The notes: generated by a model from the sequence alone, not told the origin. 64,000 nt of DNA from Bordetella pertussis 18323 (GCF_000306945.1 NC_018518.1:2976001-3040000), one strand, 5' to 3'. Counted from the first letter of the stretch, positions 17,580 to 28,234 are shown. Made by a program: numbers and translations.

Positions 17580-18637
17580 TGAATCCTATGGTCACGCCGA
17601 CGGCGGGCGCCAGGTTCTGGTCCACCACGTCCTTGGCGTTCTTGATCACCAGGGCGGCCAGCGCCAGCGCATCGCGCGGCGCTCCAGCTTCGGCCAGCGC
17701 CTCGGCCGGCCCTTGGGCCCGCTCGGCGGCGCCGGCCGCCTGGTCCAGCTCGCTCTTCACCGTGGCGTCGATCCAGCCGGCGTCGCCCAGCGGATACCCG
17801 CCGGCCTCGTAGAACGCGCGCATGCCGCGCAACCCGGCCGCCAGCGTGGCGGCCGTCTGGCCGCTGCGCCAGAACGCCGCGCGCTTGGGCCGCGCCGCCG
17901 CCGCGCTCTCGCCCAGCACCGGCAGCAACTTGACGTCGCGCGCGAACTGCAGGTCGGTCGACAGGGCCTTGACGGCCTCGGCCGCCACTTCCTGCGGGCT
18001 GCGATACAGATCATTGGCCGGCGCCGGATGGGTGAACTGGCGGCCGAAGTCGCCCTGCGCGCTCCACGCCTGCGCCAGCTCGCCGGCCAGCCCGGCCGCG
18101 TTGCGCGCCATCGCATGCGCCAATTGGCAGCCATAGGCAAAGCCGGGCGCATCGGGCTGCTGCAGCAGGCCGGTTTCGCCATACAGCACGAACTCCAACG
18201 CCGGCAGGCCCTGCAAGGCCACGCTGCGGCCGGCCAGCGCGCCAGGCGCCAGCAGCGCCGGATCCGCCGCGGCCAGCGCGGCCTGCACCTGGCGCGCCAT
18301 CACGTTGCGGGTATCGGGCCAGAACGCCAGCCGCTCGTAGCGATTGCCCTGCACCAGCGGTCCGAAACGCAGGAACTCCACGCCAGCCCAGGCGCGCGCC
18401 ACCTGCGCGAAACCCGTGCGGACCTGCGCGGCGCCGGCCGCGTCGGGCCGCGCGCACCATTTGCCCAGGTCCTGGTTTAGGGACTGCGTAGCCTGGGCGA
18501 ACCGGCCGAAAGCCGGCCGCGCATAGCCATCGGCCAGGCGCGTGCCCAGGTCGGCCGGCAAGGCGGCCTGCGCGCCGCCGGCGGCAGCCGCCAGCGCCAG
18601 CGCGGCGCCAGCGATTCGGTATCAATCCATGCAGCAT
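17560..18637 (-). pseudogene. Imelysin-family periplasmic protein, signal peptide frameshifted
   Basis: The mature part (from about 18561) is a complete imelysin (peptidase M75-like) domain, with the GLPALEFVLYG segment that corresponds to the family GxHxxE-type region. The natural start appears to be ATG 18637 (MLHGLIPNR), with GGAG upstream. The signal peptide's Ala/Leu-rich core (AGAALALAAAAGGAQA) is in another frame, so an indel near 18610-18615 separates start from body; total length is one base over a multiple of three. Without repair the protein could start only at an internal TTG and would stay in the cytoplasm. Imelysins are linked to iron or haem uptake. Confidence 0.65.
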
Positions 18638-18666
18638 GGCCAAACACTCCAAACGTTGCGCCGCGC

Positions 18667-20178
18667 TCACAGCGACTCCAGAAAGCGGATCAGGTCGGCG
18701 CGCTCGCCGGGCGACATCGCCACCACGCGATCGCGCGCCGCCTGCGCCTCGCCGCCGTGCCACAGCACGGCCTCCAGCAGCGTGCGGGCGCGGCCATCGT
18801 GCAGCCAGGTCGCCGACGGGTTGACCAGCCGGGTCAGGCCGATCCCCCACAGCGGCGGCGTGCGCCATTCGCGCCCGTTGGCCTGCTCCTCGGACACGCC
18901 GTCGGCCAGCCCGTCTCCCATGTCGTGCAGCAGCATGTCGGTGTACGGCCAGATCAGCTGGAAGCGGTGCTCGGGCTGCGCCGCGTCGCGCCGCGTCACA
19001 TACTTGGGCACGTGGCAGGCCACGCAGTTGGCCTGGTAGAACAGCTTCTTGCCCGCCAGCACGCGCTCGTCGTCGGCGTCGCGCCGCTGCGGCACGGCAA
19101 GGTTGGTCGAATAGGTGGTCACGAAATCCATCAAGTGCCCCGGCACCTCGTGCTCGCCCAGATGGGGCTGCGCGCCATGCGGCATCTTGAAGCACTCGGC
19201 CTGCGCCGGCGTGCAATCGCCGAAATGGCTGGGAAACAGCGGCGTGGACAGGCCCATGTCGTTGGAGAACGCGGCCGCGCTCTGCTGCTCGACGGTAGGC
19301 TGGCCGGCCTTCCAGTTGAAACGGCCCAGCACCTTCTGGCCGGTGCGCACGTCGCGCACCCAGTTCGGCTTGCCGCTGACGCCATCGCCATGATCGGCAG
19401 CCGCGTTGGCCAGGATATCGGCTTCGTGGATGGCCTCCAGCAGGCCCAGCCCTATCATGGGCGGCGCCAGGCGCGGCGACAAGTGCAGATCCGGGCGCAG
19501 CGGCCCGTAACCCGGATCCTCGATCCGGTAGGCGGGTTTCATCAGGGTGGCGGTCTCGCCGCCATTGAGCGCCACGCTCACCGGCTCGTATTCGATCTCC
19601 AGGCGGCCTTCGGCCGGCAGGCCCGCCACCGCGAAGTTCTGCAACTGCGATCCGTAGGTGGGATCGGGCAGGCACGGCACCTTGCCCTCGGCCAGCAGGC
19701 GCCGCTCGGCCTCGCTGGATGGCTCCACCGCAAGCCGCAGCAACAGCGCCACGGCGTCGCTGCGCTCGAGCGGATCGGGGTCGAAGCCCGGCACCGTGCC
19801 GCGCCCATCCTTCACATGGCAAGCCTGACAGGAGCGCGCGTTGAACAGCGGCCCCAGGCCGTCGGAGGCCTGCGTGGACGCCGGCGCCGACACCCACAGC
19901 TTGCGGAACAGTCCGTTGCCGACCTGGAAGCGCTGGCGGCCCTCGAACGTCATGTTGGCCGAGGGGTGCGAAAAGATATCGGCGTTGAGCAGCTTCTTGA
20001 CCGTCGCGGCGCCGGCCTGCATGGTCTCGAACGACTCGGCCGCCGAAAAATCGGCGGTGGGCGCCGTGATGGCCTGCACTCGCGCCAGGTCCTCGGCCGA
20101 CAGATCGGTGCGGCCTGGCGCAGCGGCGCCGACGCCATGCGCCAGCGCCGCCAGTACAACGACTAGCGCGGATTTCAC
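18667..20178 (-). CDS. Di-haem oxidoreductase family protein (DUF1111)
   Basis: A 503-residue secreted cytochrome-like protein. After a signal peptide (about residues 1-19) there are two CXXCH haem sites, CQACH at 117-121 and CVACH in the C-terminal third. This is the layout of the di-haem oxidoreductase (DHOR) group distantly related to cytochrome c peroxidase. The start is GTG 20178, overlapping the TGA of the upstream imelysin as GTGA, so translation is probably coupled. It is the second gene of a four-gene operon (imelysin, DHOR, imelysin, DUF1513) that in other Proteobacteria is induced by iron starvation. The precise reaction is unknown. Confidence 0.88.
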   Translation of the reverse strand: MKSALVVVLAALAHGVGAAAPGRTDLSAEDLARVQAITAPTADFSAAESFETMQAGAATVKKLLNADIFSHPSANMTFEGRQRFQVGNGLFRKLWVSAPASTQASDGLGPLFNARSCQACHVKDGRGTVPGFDPDPLERSDAVALLLRLAVEPSSEAERRLLAEGKVPCLPDPTYGSQLQNFAVAGLPAEGRLEIEYEPVSVALNGGETATLMKPAYRIEDPGYGPLRPDLHLSPRLAPPMIGLGLLEAIHEADILANAAADHGDGVSGKPNWVRDVRTGQKVLGRFNWKAGQPTVEQQSAAAFSNDMGLSTPLFPSHFGDCTPAQAECFKMPHGAQPHLGEHEVPGHLMDFVTTYSTNLAVPQRRDADDERVLAGKKLFYQANCVACHVPKYVTRRDAAQPEHRFQLIWPYTDMLLHDMGDGLADGVSEEQANGREWRTPPLWGIGLTRLVNPSATWLHDGRARTLLEAVLWHGGEAQAARDRVVAMSPGERADLIRFLESL

Positions 20179-21479
20179 TTGAATACGGCGTCCGGTTTGT
20201 CCAGGCTGTCCGAGCCCTCGAGCTCGATGTCGCCCAGCTCCAGCGCCGCGATCACCCGCTCCAGGCTGCGGGTCTGGTCGACCAGGCGGTCGATGGCGAC
20301 CTGCACCACCGCGTTGCCCTCCTTATTGCCCTGGGCAATCATCTGGTCGTAGGTTTCCACCGTCTCGGCGCGCTGCTTCATCGCTTCCATGGCCTGGACC
20401 GTGGCGTCCAGCTTGGCCCTTACCTCGGCATCCAGCTTGGCATCCCTGGCCTTGACCAGGTCCGACAGGCTGGCCCCCGACACCGTCTTGCCATCGATGC
20501 GGGCATAGTTGCCCAGGTATACGTTGCGGATGCCGATCTGGTTGTAGTAATGCGAATTGTGCGTGTTGTCGGAGAAGCAATCGTGCTCTTCCTCGGGGTC
20601 GTGCAGCATCAGCCCCAGCTTCATGCGCTCGCCCGCCAGTTCGCCATACGACAGGCTGCCCAGCCCCGTCATCATGGCGATCAGGCCCGCCTTGGGATCC
20701 TCCTCGACCACCTTGCGCGCGGCGCCGCCGGCCTTCCAGTTATCGACCATCTCCTGCAGATCGTCGACCAGCAGGTCGGTCACGGCCTTCAGGTATTGCA
20801 CCCGGCGCTCGCAATTGCCGCCGGTGCACTGCCGGGGATCGAAATCGGTATGGGGCCGATCGCCGGCGTGGCGTTCCTGCGGCGTGCCGGTGCGGTCCTT
20901 GGGCGCCGGGCCCGTGCCGTTGAGGTCCTGGCCCCACAGCAGGAACTCGATGGCGTGATAGCCGGTGGCCACGTTGGCCTCGTTGCCGTCGGCCTCGTGC
21001 AGCACCTCGGACAGCAGCTGCGGCGTGATCTTGCTGGCGTCGATGGTCTTGCCGCCCACCGAGATCCTGGCGTTGGCGATCACGTTGACCGTATAGAACG
21101 CATTGGCGTCGCTCTCGGTGCCGTAGGCGGCATCGACATAGTCGATCAGGCCCTCGTCCAGCGGCCAGGCGTTGACGCGTCCTTCCCAGTCGTCGACCAC
21201 CGGGTTGCCGAAGCGGAACGCTTCGGTCTGCTGGTACGGCACGCGGGCGGCCAGCCACGCCTGGCGCGCCGCCTGCAGCGTCTGGGCGCTGGGCGCGGCG
21301 ATCAGCGCGTCGATGGCGGTGCGCAATGCCTGCGCCGAGGCCAGCGCATCCTGGTAGCCCGCCAGCGCGATATCCGAATAGGTCTGCACGACCGCCTTGG
21401 GTTGGGCGGCCGCCACGGCCAAGGGCGTCGCCACGCCAAGCGCTAACGCCAGCACGGTCTTCCGCAACAATTTACGCAT
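20175..21479 (-). CDS. Imelysin family protein (IrpA-like), iron-regulated
   Basis: A 434-residue exported protein beginning with a clear signal peptide (KTVLALALGVATPLAVAAAQ). The family features are visible: GYHAIEFLLWGQDLNG (the GxHxxE-type motif) and a repeated helical-bundle design; length agrees with IrpA-type imelysins. ATG 21479 is preferred over GTG 21485 because GGGAG stands 7 nt before it. It is the first gene of the operon. The 111 bp upstream contain an AT-rich stretch (around 21530-21570) where a Fur site would be expected, but I see no clear 19-bp Fur box. Confidence 0.88.
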   Translation of the reverse strand: MRKLLRKTVLALALGVATPLAVAAAQPKAVVQTYSDIALAGYQDALASAQALRTAIDALIAAPSAQTLQAARQAWLAARVPYQQTEAFRFGNPVVDDWEGRVNAWPLDEGLIDYVDAAYGTESDANAFYTVNVIANARISVGGKTIDASKITPQLLSEVLHEADGNEANVATGYHAIEFLLWGQDLNGTGPAPKDRTGTPQERHAGDRPHTDFDPRQCTGGNCERRVQYLKAVTDLLVDDLQEMVDNWKAGGAARKVVEEDPKAGLIAMMTGLGSLSYGELAGERMKLGLMLHDPEEEHDCFSDNTHNSHYYNQIGIRNVYLGNYARIDGKTVSGASLSDLVKARDAKLDAEVRAKLDATVQAMEAMKQRAETVETYDQMIAQGNKEGNAVVQVAIDRLVDQTRSLERVIAALELGDIELEGSDSLDKPDAVFK

Positions 21480-21590
21480 CCACACTCTCCCTTATCAGCC
21501 GGCCGCCCCGCTGGCCGGCCGCACGGTTCCATTTGCGGATGCAAGTGTAAACAATTTTCGTTTGGGATTCAGAAAAACGTCAGTTTGCGC

Positions 21591-22148
21591 TCAATCGGCC
21601 GCGCCGACGGCGCGCGGATGCAGCCAGCCGTGCAGCACGCGGGTGACCAGCGGAATACAGAGGAACGACAGCACCGGCGTCATGCACAGGGTCGTGGCCA
21701 GCACGCGCCAGAACAGCGGCAGCGCGCTCAGCTGCGCGTCGAGCGCCGTACTGAACAGCAGCAGCATGGGGAAATACACCAGCCAGATGCTGACCGCCTG
21801 CTTCCAGCGCGGCGGCGCGCCGGCGGACGCGCCGAACCAGCTGTCCATGCCGGTGACGCGGCGCGCATGGCTGGCGCGCACCAGCGCCGCGCCGCGCTCC
21901 AGCCACATGCGGCGCGGCAGCGATTGCTCCCAGCGGGCCAGGCTGGCCTCGCTGTCAAAGCGCAGCACGATCTGGTATTGGTCGCCGCCTTCGGGCGGCT
22001 GCAGTACGCCCGAACCCAGGAATCCCGGAAACCCGGCCGCCAGGATTTCTCCCTGGCGCATCCACGCCAGGAAATCCCCGTAGCGGTCAGGCGAGATATG
22101 GCGGGTCACCAGCATCGTGACGGGAAGGGAAACGGGCACGGCGGACAT
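21591..22148 (-). CDS. Antibiotic biosynthesis monooxygenase-like membrane protein
   Basis: A 185-residue protein with an N-terminal ferredoxin-like ABM domain (PVTMLVTRHISPDRYGDFLAWMRQGE..., YQIVLRFDSEASLARWEQS) and two C-terminal membrane helices (residues about 120-175). Proteins of this architecture are common but uncharacterised; a role in quinone or reactive-compound handling is only a guess. AGGAG lies 7 nt before ATG 22148; the adjacent ATG at 22151 is an alternative. Confidence 0.75.
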   Translation of the reverse strand: MSAVPVSLPVTMLVTRHISPDRYGDFLAWMRQGEILAAGFPGFLGSGVLQPPEGGDQYQIVLRFDSEASLARWEQSLPRRMWLERGAALVRASHARRVTGMDSWFGASAGAPPRWKQAVSIWLVYFPMLLLFSTALDAQLSALPLFWRVLATTLCMTPVLSFLCIPLVTRVLHGWLHPRAVGAAD

Positions 22149-22418
22149 CATGGCACTCCTGGCTGCGGCGGCCCGGCCCAACGCCTCGGCCGCCCTCCTC
22201 CCCCTCCTTGCAAACGGCGTGCCAGCTCTTCCTCCCACGGCGCGCGCCAACATCCCGGCAGGCGCCGGCCCCCATGCACCGCCTGGCCCCCCATCCTGGT
22301 GAAAACCCTCGCCCCGGCCCCATCGTGGTGCAGCGCGCAAGCCCGCCCGGCCTGCCGTTGAGCGGTCACATCGACAGGTCTACACTGGCGGTTCCCCACC
22401 CCCTGGAGTCCGCGTGCC

Positions 22419-22973
22419 ATGAGTACCTACAAAATCGCTGTCTTCGTCGACAGCCTGCGTGCCGCATCGTTCAACCTGCGCCTGGCGCGCGCGCTGGAGA
22501 AACTGGCCCCCGCCAACTTCGAGTTCGAGCATGTCAGCCTGGGCGACGTCCCGCTCTACAACCAGGACCATGAAAACGACATGGCGGCGCCGGCGGCCAA
22601 GCTGAAGCAGCAGATCGCCGATGCCCACGGCATCCTGTTCGTCACGCCCGAGCACAACCGCTCCATTCCCGCCGCCCTCAAGAACGCCATCGACTGGGGC
22701 TCGCGCCCGTGGGGCCACAACAGCTGGATCGGCAAGACGGCCGGCATCGTCGGCACCTCGCCCAGCGCCGCCGGCACCGCCATGGCGCAGCAGCACTTGC
22801 GCAATATCCTGGCGGCCGAAGGCGTGAACGTGCTCACCACTCCGGAAGTGTTCCTGCAATTCAAGGAAGGGCTGATCGACGAGCAGTTCAACATCACCAA
22901 CGAGGACACGCGCAAGTTCCTGCAGGGATGGCTCGATCGCTATGTGGCCTGGGTCACCCGGCTGGCGGGCTGA
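22419..22973 (+). CDS. NADPH-dependent FMN reductase (chromate/quinone reductase type)
   Basis: A 184-residue flavodoxin-fold protein. Family features are the phosphate-binding DSLRAASFNLRLARAL near the N-terminus, TPEHNRSIPAALKNAIDW (the diagnostic PEYN-type motif with ALKNAIDW) and GTSPSAAGTAMAQQHLR. Relatives reduce quinones or chromate with NAD(P)H to limit redox cycling. A GGAG at 22403-22406 precedes the ATG. It stands alone, divergent from the monooxygenase-like gene, with a 270-bp gap between them in which I recognise nothing. Confidence 0.88.
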   Translation: MSTYKIAVFVDSLRAASFNLRLARALEKLAPANFEFEHVSLGDVPLYNQDHENDMAAPAAKLKQQIADAHGILFVTPEHNRSIPAALKNAIDWGSRPWGHNSWIGKTAGIVGTSPSAAGTAMAQQHLRNILAAEGVNVLTTPEVFLQFKEGLIDEQFNITNEDTRKFLQGWLDRYVAWVTRLAG

Positions 22974-23010
22974 GTCCGCCGTGCGCGGCGAGTTACCCAC
23001 ACACCCGCCG

Positions 23011-23341
23011 CTTATCCCCGTCCAATGTGGAAAACACTGAGGACAGCCTTGGGGCAGCCTGGAAATCACCAATCGAATCATCGACATGCAAACGGTGATC
23101 AAAAATGGCCCAGCCTGCCCCGCGCCGCATCATAGTTGTCCCCGCCAACTGTGGATAAGCGTGAGGACAGCTTGCGGGCAGATCCGAAAACGCCTTGCCG
23201 ATCAAGGCCTTGCCCATGCAGGGCAAGAAACGCGCAGGCATGCTGCGCCGCGCGGCCATCCGGCGGGGCCGCAAGGCGCCGCCGGGCACCGCCCGATGTT
23301 ATCCCCGGCAAATGTGGACAAACCTCTTGACAGTGTTCTGA
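23011..23341. repeat. Three imperfect repeats of TTATCCCCG...TGTGGANAA
   Basis: The 455-bp gap after the FMN reductase holds three related units starting near 23011, 23134 and 23298. Each begins (C/G)TT(A/G)TCCCCG, has a 4-5-bp spacer, then TGTGGA(A/T/C)AA; the first two continue with TGAGGACAGC. The middle one contains TGTGGATAA, an exact DnaA-box sequence. The paired halves form inverted DnaA-like sites. No coding sequence is supported in this gap. Confidence 0.7.
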
Positions 23342-23428
23342 CAAGAAGAAAAAAGCCTTGCCCGCCATAGGGTTAGACTGCGTGTGCAACAACTGCGCAA
23401 CGCGCGCCGCGCGCCGCGCAGGCCGGCA

Positions 23429-23644
23429 TCAGTCGTCGGCCTCGAGCCGCATGCCGATCTTCAGGCTCACCTGCCAGTGCGCGACCTTGCCGTCCTTGAT
23501 GTGGCCGCGCGTCTCGGTCACCTCGAACCAATCCAGGTGCCGCAGCGTATCGGAAGCACGCGCGATGGCCTGGGCGATCGCATCATCGGACGACACGGCG
23601 GACGACCCCACCAACTCAATCTGCTTGTAGACGTGGCTCGACAT
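23429..23644 (-). CDS. Dodecin family flavin-binding protein
   Basis: A 71-residue dodecin, which assembles as a hollow dodecamer that stores flavins. The characteristic elements are all visible: [11 protein letters not shown] at the start, [17 protein letters not shown] with the flavin-stacking Trp, and [13 protein letters not shown] with the conserved Gln. AAGGAG stands 9 nt before the ATG. The length is standard for the family. Confidence 0.92.
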   Translation of the reverse strand: MSSHVYKQIELVGSSAVSSDDAIAQAIARASDTLRHLDWFEVTETRGHIKDGKVAHWQVSLKIGMRLEADD

Positions 23645-23844
23645 GGCGTTGCTCCTTGTACGGTTGCTGGCCGCCGACCGGACGCGCCTCGTGCGCGCAC
23701 TGCGCCGCCGGCTGATTCATTTGAGCACAGGGAAGAAACGGCGCACAGCACCGGATGTTGCGCAATGCGTCATCGCGCGACACCATGGCGGCCCGGCGCC
23801 TGCCGCATGGCGGACCGCGCGGGCGGCCCGATACAATCCTGCCT

Positions 23845-26496
23845 ATGTCTTCCACACCAAAGCAAACCACCGGCGACGCCCTGGCCGGCCATACTCCCAT
23901 GATGCAGCAGTACCTGCGCCTCAAAGCCGAGGCCGGGCCGCTGCTGTTGTTCTACCGCATGGGCGACTTCTACGAGATGTTCTATGAAGACGCCGAACGC
24001 GCCGCGCGCCTGCTCAACCTCACGCTGACCAAGCGCGGCAACTCGAACGGCACGCCGATCCCGATGGCGGGCATTCCCGTGCACGCCATGGAGCAATACC
24101 TGGCGCGCCTGGTCGCACTGGGCGAATCGGTCGCCATCTGCGAGCAGATCGGCGATCCCGCCGCCGCCAAGGGGCCGGTCGAGCGCCGCATCGTGCGCAT
24201 CGTCACGCCCGGCACCCTGACCGACGAAGCCTTGCTGCCGGCCAAGGCCGACCGCGCGCTGGCGGCGGTCTGCGTCACGGGCAAGCGCGAACCGCGCGCC
24301 GGCCTGGCCTGGCTCAACCTGGCCAGCGGCGCCTTCCATGTCACCGAGTGCGCGCCCGCCCAGCTCGAGTCCGAGCTGCATCGCATCGCGCCGGCCGAAC
24401 TGATCCAGGCCGAAAGCGCCGAGCTGCACATGGCCTTCGAAGGCGCGCGCACGCGCGTGCCCGATTGGCATTTCGAAGCCGACGGCGCGCGCGCCCAGTT
24501 GCTGGCGCACTTCAAGACCGACAGCCTGGGCGGCTTCGACGTCGAGGACATGCCGGCCGCCGTGTGCGCGGCGGGCGCCCTGCTGCGCTACGCCGCGCGC
24601 ACCCAGTCGCAGGCGCTGGCGCACGTGCAGACCATCGCGGCCGAACGCCCGGGGCAATATGTGCTGCTCGATCCGGTCACGCGGCGCAACCTCGAACTGA
24701 CCCAGACCCTGAGCGGCGAGGAATCGCCCACGCTGTTCTCACTGCTCGATGGCTGCCGCACGCCCATGGGCAGCCGGCTGCTGCGCCGCTGGCTGCACCA
24801 CCCCCTGCGCGAGAACGAACCGGTGCTGGCCCGCCAACACGCCATCGCCACCATGCTGACCGCGCGCCAGGAAGGCGAACAGGCCTTTGCCGCGGCCGGC
24901 TTGCTCGAGACGCTGCGCGATGCGCTCAACGCCTTTCCGGACATCGAGCGCATCGCCGCCCGCGTGGCGCTGCGCTCGGTGCGCCCGCGCGAGCTGGCCA
25001 GCCTGCGCGACGCCCTGGCCGCCCTGCCTGCTCTGCACGCCAGCCTGACGCCCCTGCCCGGCTCGCCGCGCGCCCGCGAGCTAGCCGCGCAGCTGGCCAT
25101 GCCGCCGGACATCGGCGAGCTGCTGGCACGCGCGGTCGCCAGCGAGCCGGCGGTGGCCATCCGTGACGGCGGCGTCATCGCCGCCGGCTTCGACAGCGAA
25201 CTGGACGAACTGCGCGCGCTGGCCACCGACGGCGGCGATTTCCTCGTGCAACTAGAAGCGCGGGAACGCGAACGCACCGGCATCGGCAACCTGCGCGTCG
25301 AGTTCAACCGCGTGCACGGCTTCTACATCGAAGTCACCAAGGGCCAGACCGACAAGGTGCCCGAGGACTACCGGCGCCGCCAGACCCTCAAGAACGCCGA
25401 GCGCTACATCACGCCTGAACTCAAGACCTGGGAAGACCGCGTCCTGTCGGCGCAGGACCGTTCGCTGGCCCGCGAAAAATGGCTGTACGAGCAATTGCTC
25501 GACGCGCTGGCGCAGTATGTGCGGCCCCTGTCCCAGTGCGCGAGCGCCCTGGCCGAACTGGACACGCTGGCCGCGCTGGCCGAACATGCCCGGCGTCACG
25601 ACTGGGTCGCCCCCGAACTGATCGACGGCGCCGAGATCGACATCGAGGCAGGCCGCCATCCCGTGGTCGAGCGCGCCATCGAACGCTTCACGCCCAACGG
25701 CTGTCGCCTGGACCAGACCCGCCGCATGCTGTTGATCACCGGCCCCAACATGGGCGGTAAATCGACCTATATGCGCCAGGTGGCCCTGATCGCCCTGCTG
25801 GCGCGCACCGGCAGCTTCGTGCCGGCCACCCGCGCGCGCGTCGGCCGGCTCGACCGCATCTTCACCCGCATCGGCGCGGCCGACGACCTGGCCGGCGGAC
25901 GCTCCACCTTCATGATGGAGATGACCGAGGCGGCCGCCATCCTGGCGGCCAGCACGCCGGCCAGCCTGGTGCTGATGGACGAAATCGGCCGCGGCACGTC
26001 CACCTACGACGGCCTGGCGCTGGCCTGGGCCATCGCGTACCGGCTCCTGACGCACAACCGCGCGCTCACGCTGTTCGCCACCCACTACTTCGAGTTGACC
26101 CGCCTGCCCGCCGAACAGCCCACCGCGGCCAACGTGCACCTGGCCGCGGCCGAGTCGGCCGGCGGCATCGTGTTCCTGCACGAAGTGCGCGAAGGCCCGG
26201 CCAGCCGCAGCTACGGGATCCAGGTCGCCCAGCGCGCCGGCGTACCCGCCGCGGTCATCCGCCAGGCCTCGCGCGAACTCGAACGCCTCGAAGCCCAGGG
26301 CGCGCCCACCCCGCAGCTGGGCCTGTTCGCCGCGGCGCTCGACGCGGACGTGCAAAGCCAGGCCATGACCGAGCAGGCCGAGGATGCCGCCGCGCTGGCG
26401 CAACTGCGCGACCAGCTTGTGGCCATCGACCCCGACAGCCTGACCCCGCGCGAAGCCCTCGACGCGCTTTACCGCCTCAAACAGCACCTGACATGA
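23845..26496 (+). CDS. mutS: DNA mismatch repair ATPase MutS
   Basis: An 883-residue protein that recognises mismatches and short loops in new DNA. The mismatch-reading motif [11 protein letters not shown] (the Phe-x-Glu wedge) lies near the N-terminus, Walker [10 protein letters not shown] is at 633-641, Walker B is [16 protein letters not shown] and the switch FATHYFEL follows. ATG 23845 (MSSTPKQ) gives the standard start just before HTPMMQQYL; longer in-frame versions exist upstream but are not protein-like. The stop overlaps the next gene (ATGA). The gene looks intact, so the many frameshifts in this genome are not explained by an obvious mutS lesion. Confidence 0.97.
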   Translation: MSSTPKQTTGDALAGHTPMMQQYLRLKAEAGPLLLFYRMGDFYEMFYEDAERAARLLNLTLTKRGNSNGTPIPMAGIPVHAMEQYLARLVALGESVAICEQIGDPAAAKGPVERRIVRIVTPGTLTDEALLPAKADRALAAVCVTGKREPRAGLAWLNLASGAFHVTECAPAQLESELHRIAPAELIQAESAELHMAFEGARTRVPDWHFEADGARAQLLAHFKTDSLGGFDVEDMPAAVCAAGALLRYAARTQSQALAHVQTIAAERPGQYVLLDPVTRRNLELTQTLSGEESPTLFSLLDGCRTPMGSRLLRRWLHHPLRENEPVLARQHAIATMLTARQEGEQAFAAAGLLETLRDALNAFPDIERIAARVALRSVRPRELASLRDALAALPALHASLTPLPGSPRARELAAQLAMPPDIGELLARAVASEPAVAIRDGGVIAAGFDSELDELRALATDGGDFLVQLEARERERTGIGNLRVEFNRVHGFYIEVTKGQTDKVPEDYRRRQTLKNAERYITPELKTWEDRVLSAQDRSLAREKWLYEQLLDALAQYVRPLSQCASALAELDTLAALAEHARRHDWVAPELIDGAEIDIEAGRHPVVERAIERFTPNGCRLDQTRRMLLITGPNMGGKSTYMRQVALIALLARTGSFVPATRARVGRLDRIFTRIGAADDLAGGRSTFMMEMTEAAAILAASTPASLVLMDEIGRGTSTYDGLALAWAIAYRLLTHNRALTLFATHYFELTRLPAEQPTAANVHLAAAESAGGIVFLHEVREGPASRSYGIQVAQRAGVPAAVIRQASRELERLEAQGAPTPQLGLFAAALDADVQSQAMTEQAEDAAALAQLRDQLVAIDPDSLTPREALDALYRLKQHLT

Positions 26497-27680
26497 ACCC
26501 TGCCACCGCGCTCGCCCTGCTGGGCGGGCTTGCCCCCGCCGACTTCATGCGCCGCTACTGGCAGCGCAAACCCTTGCTGATCCGCCAGGCCATCCCCGGC
26601 TTCAAGCCGCCGGCCAGCATCGCCGCCCTGCGCCAGTTGGCGCGCCGCGACGACGTCGAAGCGCGACTGATCTGGCGCGAACAAGGCCAATGGAACATGG
26701 AGAACGGCCCGTTCGCCCGCCTGCCCAAGGCGGGCGAGCCGGACTGGACCTTGCTGGTGCAGAGCGTGGACCTGCATCACGACGCCGTCAGCGCCCTGCT
26801 GCAGCAGTTCCGCTTCATTCCGGACGCGCGCCTGGACGACATCATGATCAGCGTGGCCGGCGATGGCGGCGGCGTGGGGCCGCACTTCGACAGCTATGAC
26901 GTCTTCCTGCTGCAGGCCAGCGGGCGCCGCCGCTGGCGCTACGGCCGGCAGAAAGACCTGTCGCTGCAGCCGGACCTGCCGTTGAAGATCCTCAGCCGGT
27001 TCGAGCCCGAGGAAGAACACGTGCTCGAACCGGGCGGCATGCTTTACCTGCCGCCACAGGCCGCGCACGACGGCGTGGCCGAAGGCGGCGACTGCATGAC
27101 GATCTCGATCGGGTTTCGCGCACCGTCGCAGGCCATGCTGGCGCGCGGCCTGCTCGAAGCGGCGGCCGACCAGGTCATGGCGCGCGTCGGCCTGCTGGGC
27201 GGCCCGTATGGCGAGCCGCCCCTGCCGGGCGCGCGCCTGGACGGGCTGTACCGCGACCCGGGCCAGCCCGCCGTCGCGCATCCCGCGGCCGTACCGGACG
27301 GCCTGGTCGAGGCCACGCTGGCGACGCTGGACCGCCTGCGCTTCGACGAGGCGTTGGCGGCGCGCTTCCTGGGCTGCTGGCTGACCGAGCCCAGCCAGCT
27401 CAGTGTGTTCGACGCCGGCGGCGATCAAGTCGACCTGGAAGACAGTTGGCCCGCGAGCGGCGCGCTCGTGCTGGATAGGCGCAGCCGCATGCTTTACCGC
27501 GGCCGCCAGTTGTTCATCAATGGCGAGGCCGCCAGCGTCGCGGCCGAACCCGCGCTGCGCCACCTGGCGGATGCCCGCGCGCTGGCCTGCGACGATCCGC
27601 GTTGCGCCAGGCTGAGCGACGAAGCGCGCAGCTGCCTGGCCGACTGGCTGGACGCCGGCTGGCTGCGCTATCAGCCCTGA
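26493..27680 (+). CDS. Cupin/JmjC-type ribosomal oxygenase (RoxA/YcfD-like)
   Basis: A 395-residue Fe(II)/2-oxoglutarate oxygenase. The cupin iron triad is visible as H131 and D133 ([13 protein letters not shown]) and H192 (AAHDGVA). The N-terminus, [20 protein letters not shown], and the C-terminal winged-helix-like region match YcfD/RoxA, which hydroxylates an arginine of ribosomal protein L16 in E. coli. It overlaps mutS by 4 bp (ATGA), so the two are probably translated together. The ribosomal substrate is inferred from the family. Confidence 0.88.
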   Translation: MNPATALALLGGLAPADFMRRYWQRKPLLIRQAIPGFKPPASIAALRQLARRDDVEARLIWREQGQWNMENGPFARLPKAGEPDWTLLVQSVDLHHDAVSALLQQFRFIPDARLDDIMISVAGDGGGVGPHFDSYDVFLLQASGRRRWRYGRQKDLSLQPDLPLKILSRFEPEEEHVLEPGGMLYLPPQAAHDGVAEGGDCMTISIGFRAPSQAMLARGLLEAAADQVMARVGLLGGPYGEPPLPGARLDGLYRDPGQPAVAHPAAVPDGLVEATLATLDRLRFDEALAARFLGCWLTEPSQLSVFDAGGDQVDLEDSWPASGALVLDRRSRMLYRGRQLFINGEAASVAAEPALRHLADARALACDDPRCARLSDEARSCLADWLDAGWLRYQP

Positions 27681-27948
27681 ACGCGGGCGCGAGTGTTGCG
27701 GGGGCGCGCCAGTCAGGGCGCCTCCCGGTACGATCCGGACACCTAAATGCGTCTATTCGATACATAACGCTCCCAACCCTGTAGCCGCGGAAACAACTTG
27801 ATAGATCACACACACGCTCGCAAGGGTTGTTTCATTTGGGATGCGACCGCTTTAATTTCCAAACGCCAGCCGTTGAATGATTCCTGTAGCCTGACTACTG
27901 GTTTCCCCTAATGGGGCCACGAAATCGTCATCAACAGGAGTGTCGACC

Positions 27949-28099
27949 ATGATGAGCAAAACCTTGATTCTGGCTCCGGTGATGGCAGTCGCCCTCACGG
28001 CCTGCAACAAGAACGAAGACGCGGCCGCCCCCGCTGGCGACGGCGCCCGCCGAACCGGCGCCGGGCAGCTCGGGCGGCGCCACGACGCCGTCGTCCTGA
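27949..28099 (+). pseudogene. Small lipoprotein, frameshifted
   Basis: The start is a short lipoprotein signal, KTLILAPVMAVALTACNKNED, with lipobox LTAC, and AGGAG stands eight bases before ATG 27949. After about 32 codons the reading frame turns into Arg-rich sequence, whereas the next frame reads APAEPAPGSSGGATTPSS and then TGA at 28097-28099, a typical lipoprotein tail. One extra base around 28037-28050 explains this. Together the two frames would make a roughly 50-residue entericidin-sized lipoprotein. If the indel is not real, the protein is instead extended to 28317 with no conserved content. Confidence 0.6.
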
Positions 28100-28172
28100 T
28101 TCCCGGCCCCGCCGGCCGGCCCCCGTGCCGGCCGGCACGCCGTCGGGATGCCCGCCCGCGGGCAGGCATGCT

Positions 28173-28200
28173 AATGGCCTCCGGTAACGGAGGCCATTTT
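28173..28200 (+). terminator. Rho-independent terminator after the small lipoprotein
   Basis: The stem AATGGCCTCCG / CGGAGGCCATT has a GTAA loop and is followed by TT. It closes the lipoprotein transcript before the fim3 promoter region. Confidence 0.75.
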
Positions 28201-28234
28201 CATTGCGCGAAGCCGCCCGCCGATCTGGCGCGAT

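Noticed and set aside
18011..19897. A 628-codon minus-strand frame overlapping the di-haem protein and imelysin.
   Set aside because: It is out of frame with both real genes. Only a short piece near 18637 is meaningful, as the true start of the frameshifted imelysin.
23011..23341. The DnaA-box-like repeats as a chromosomal origin.
   Set aside because: There is no dnaA, gidA/mnmG or rpmH nearby, no AT-rich unwinding region, and only one exact box.
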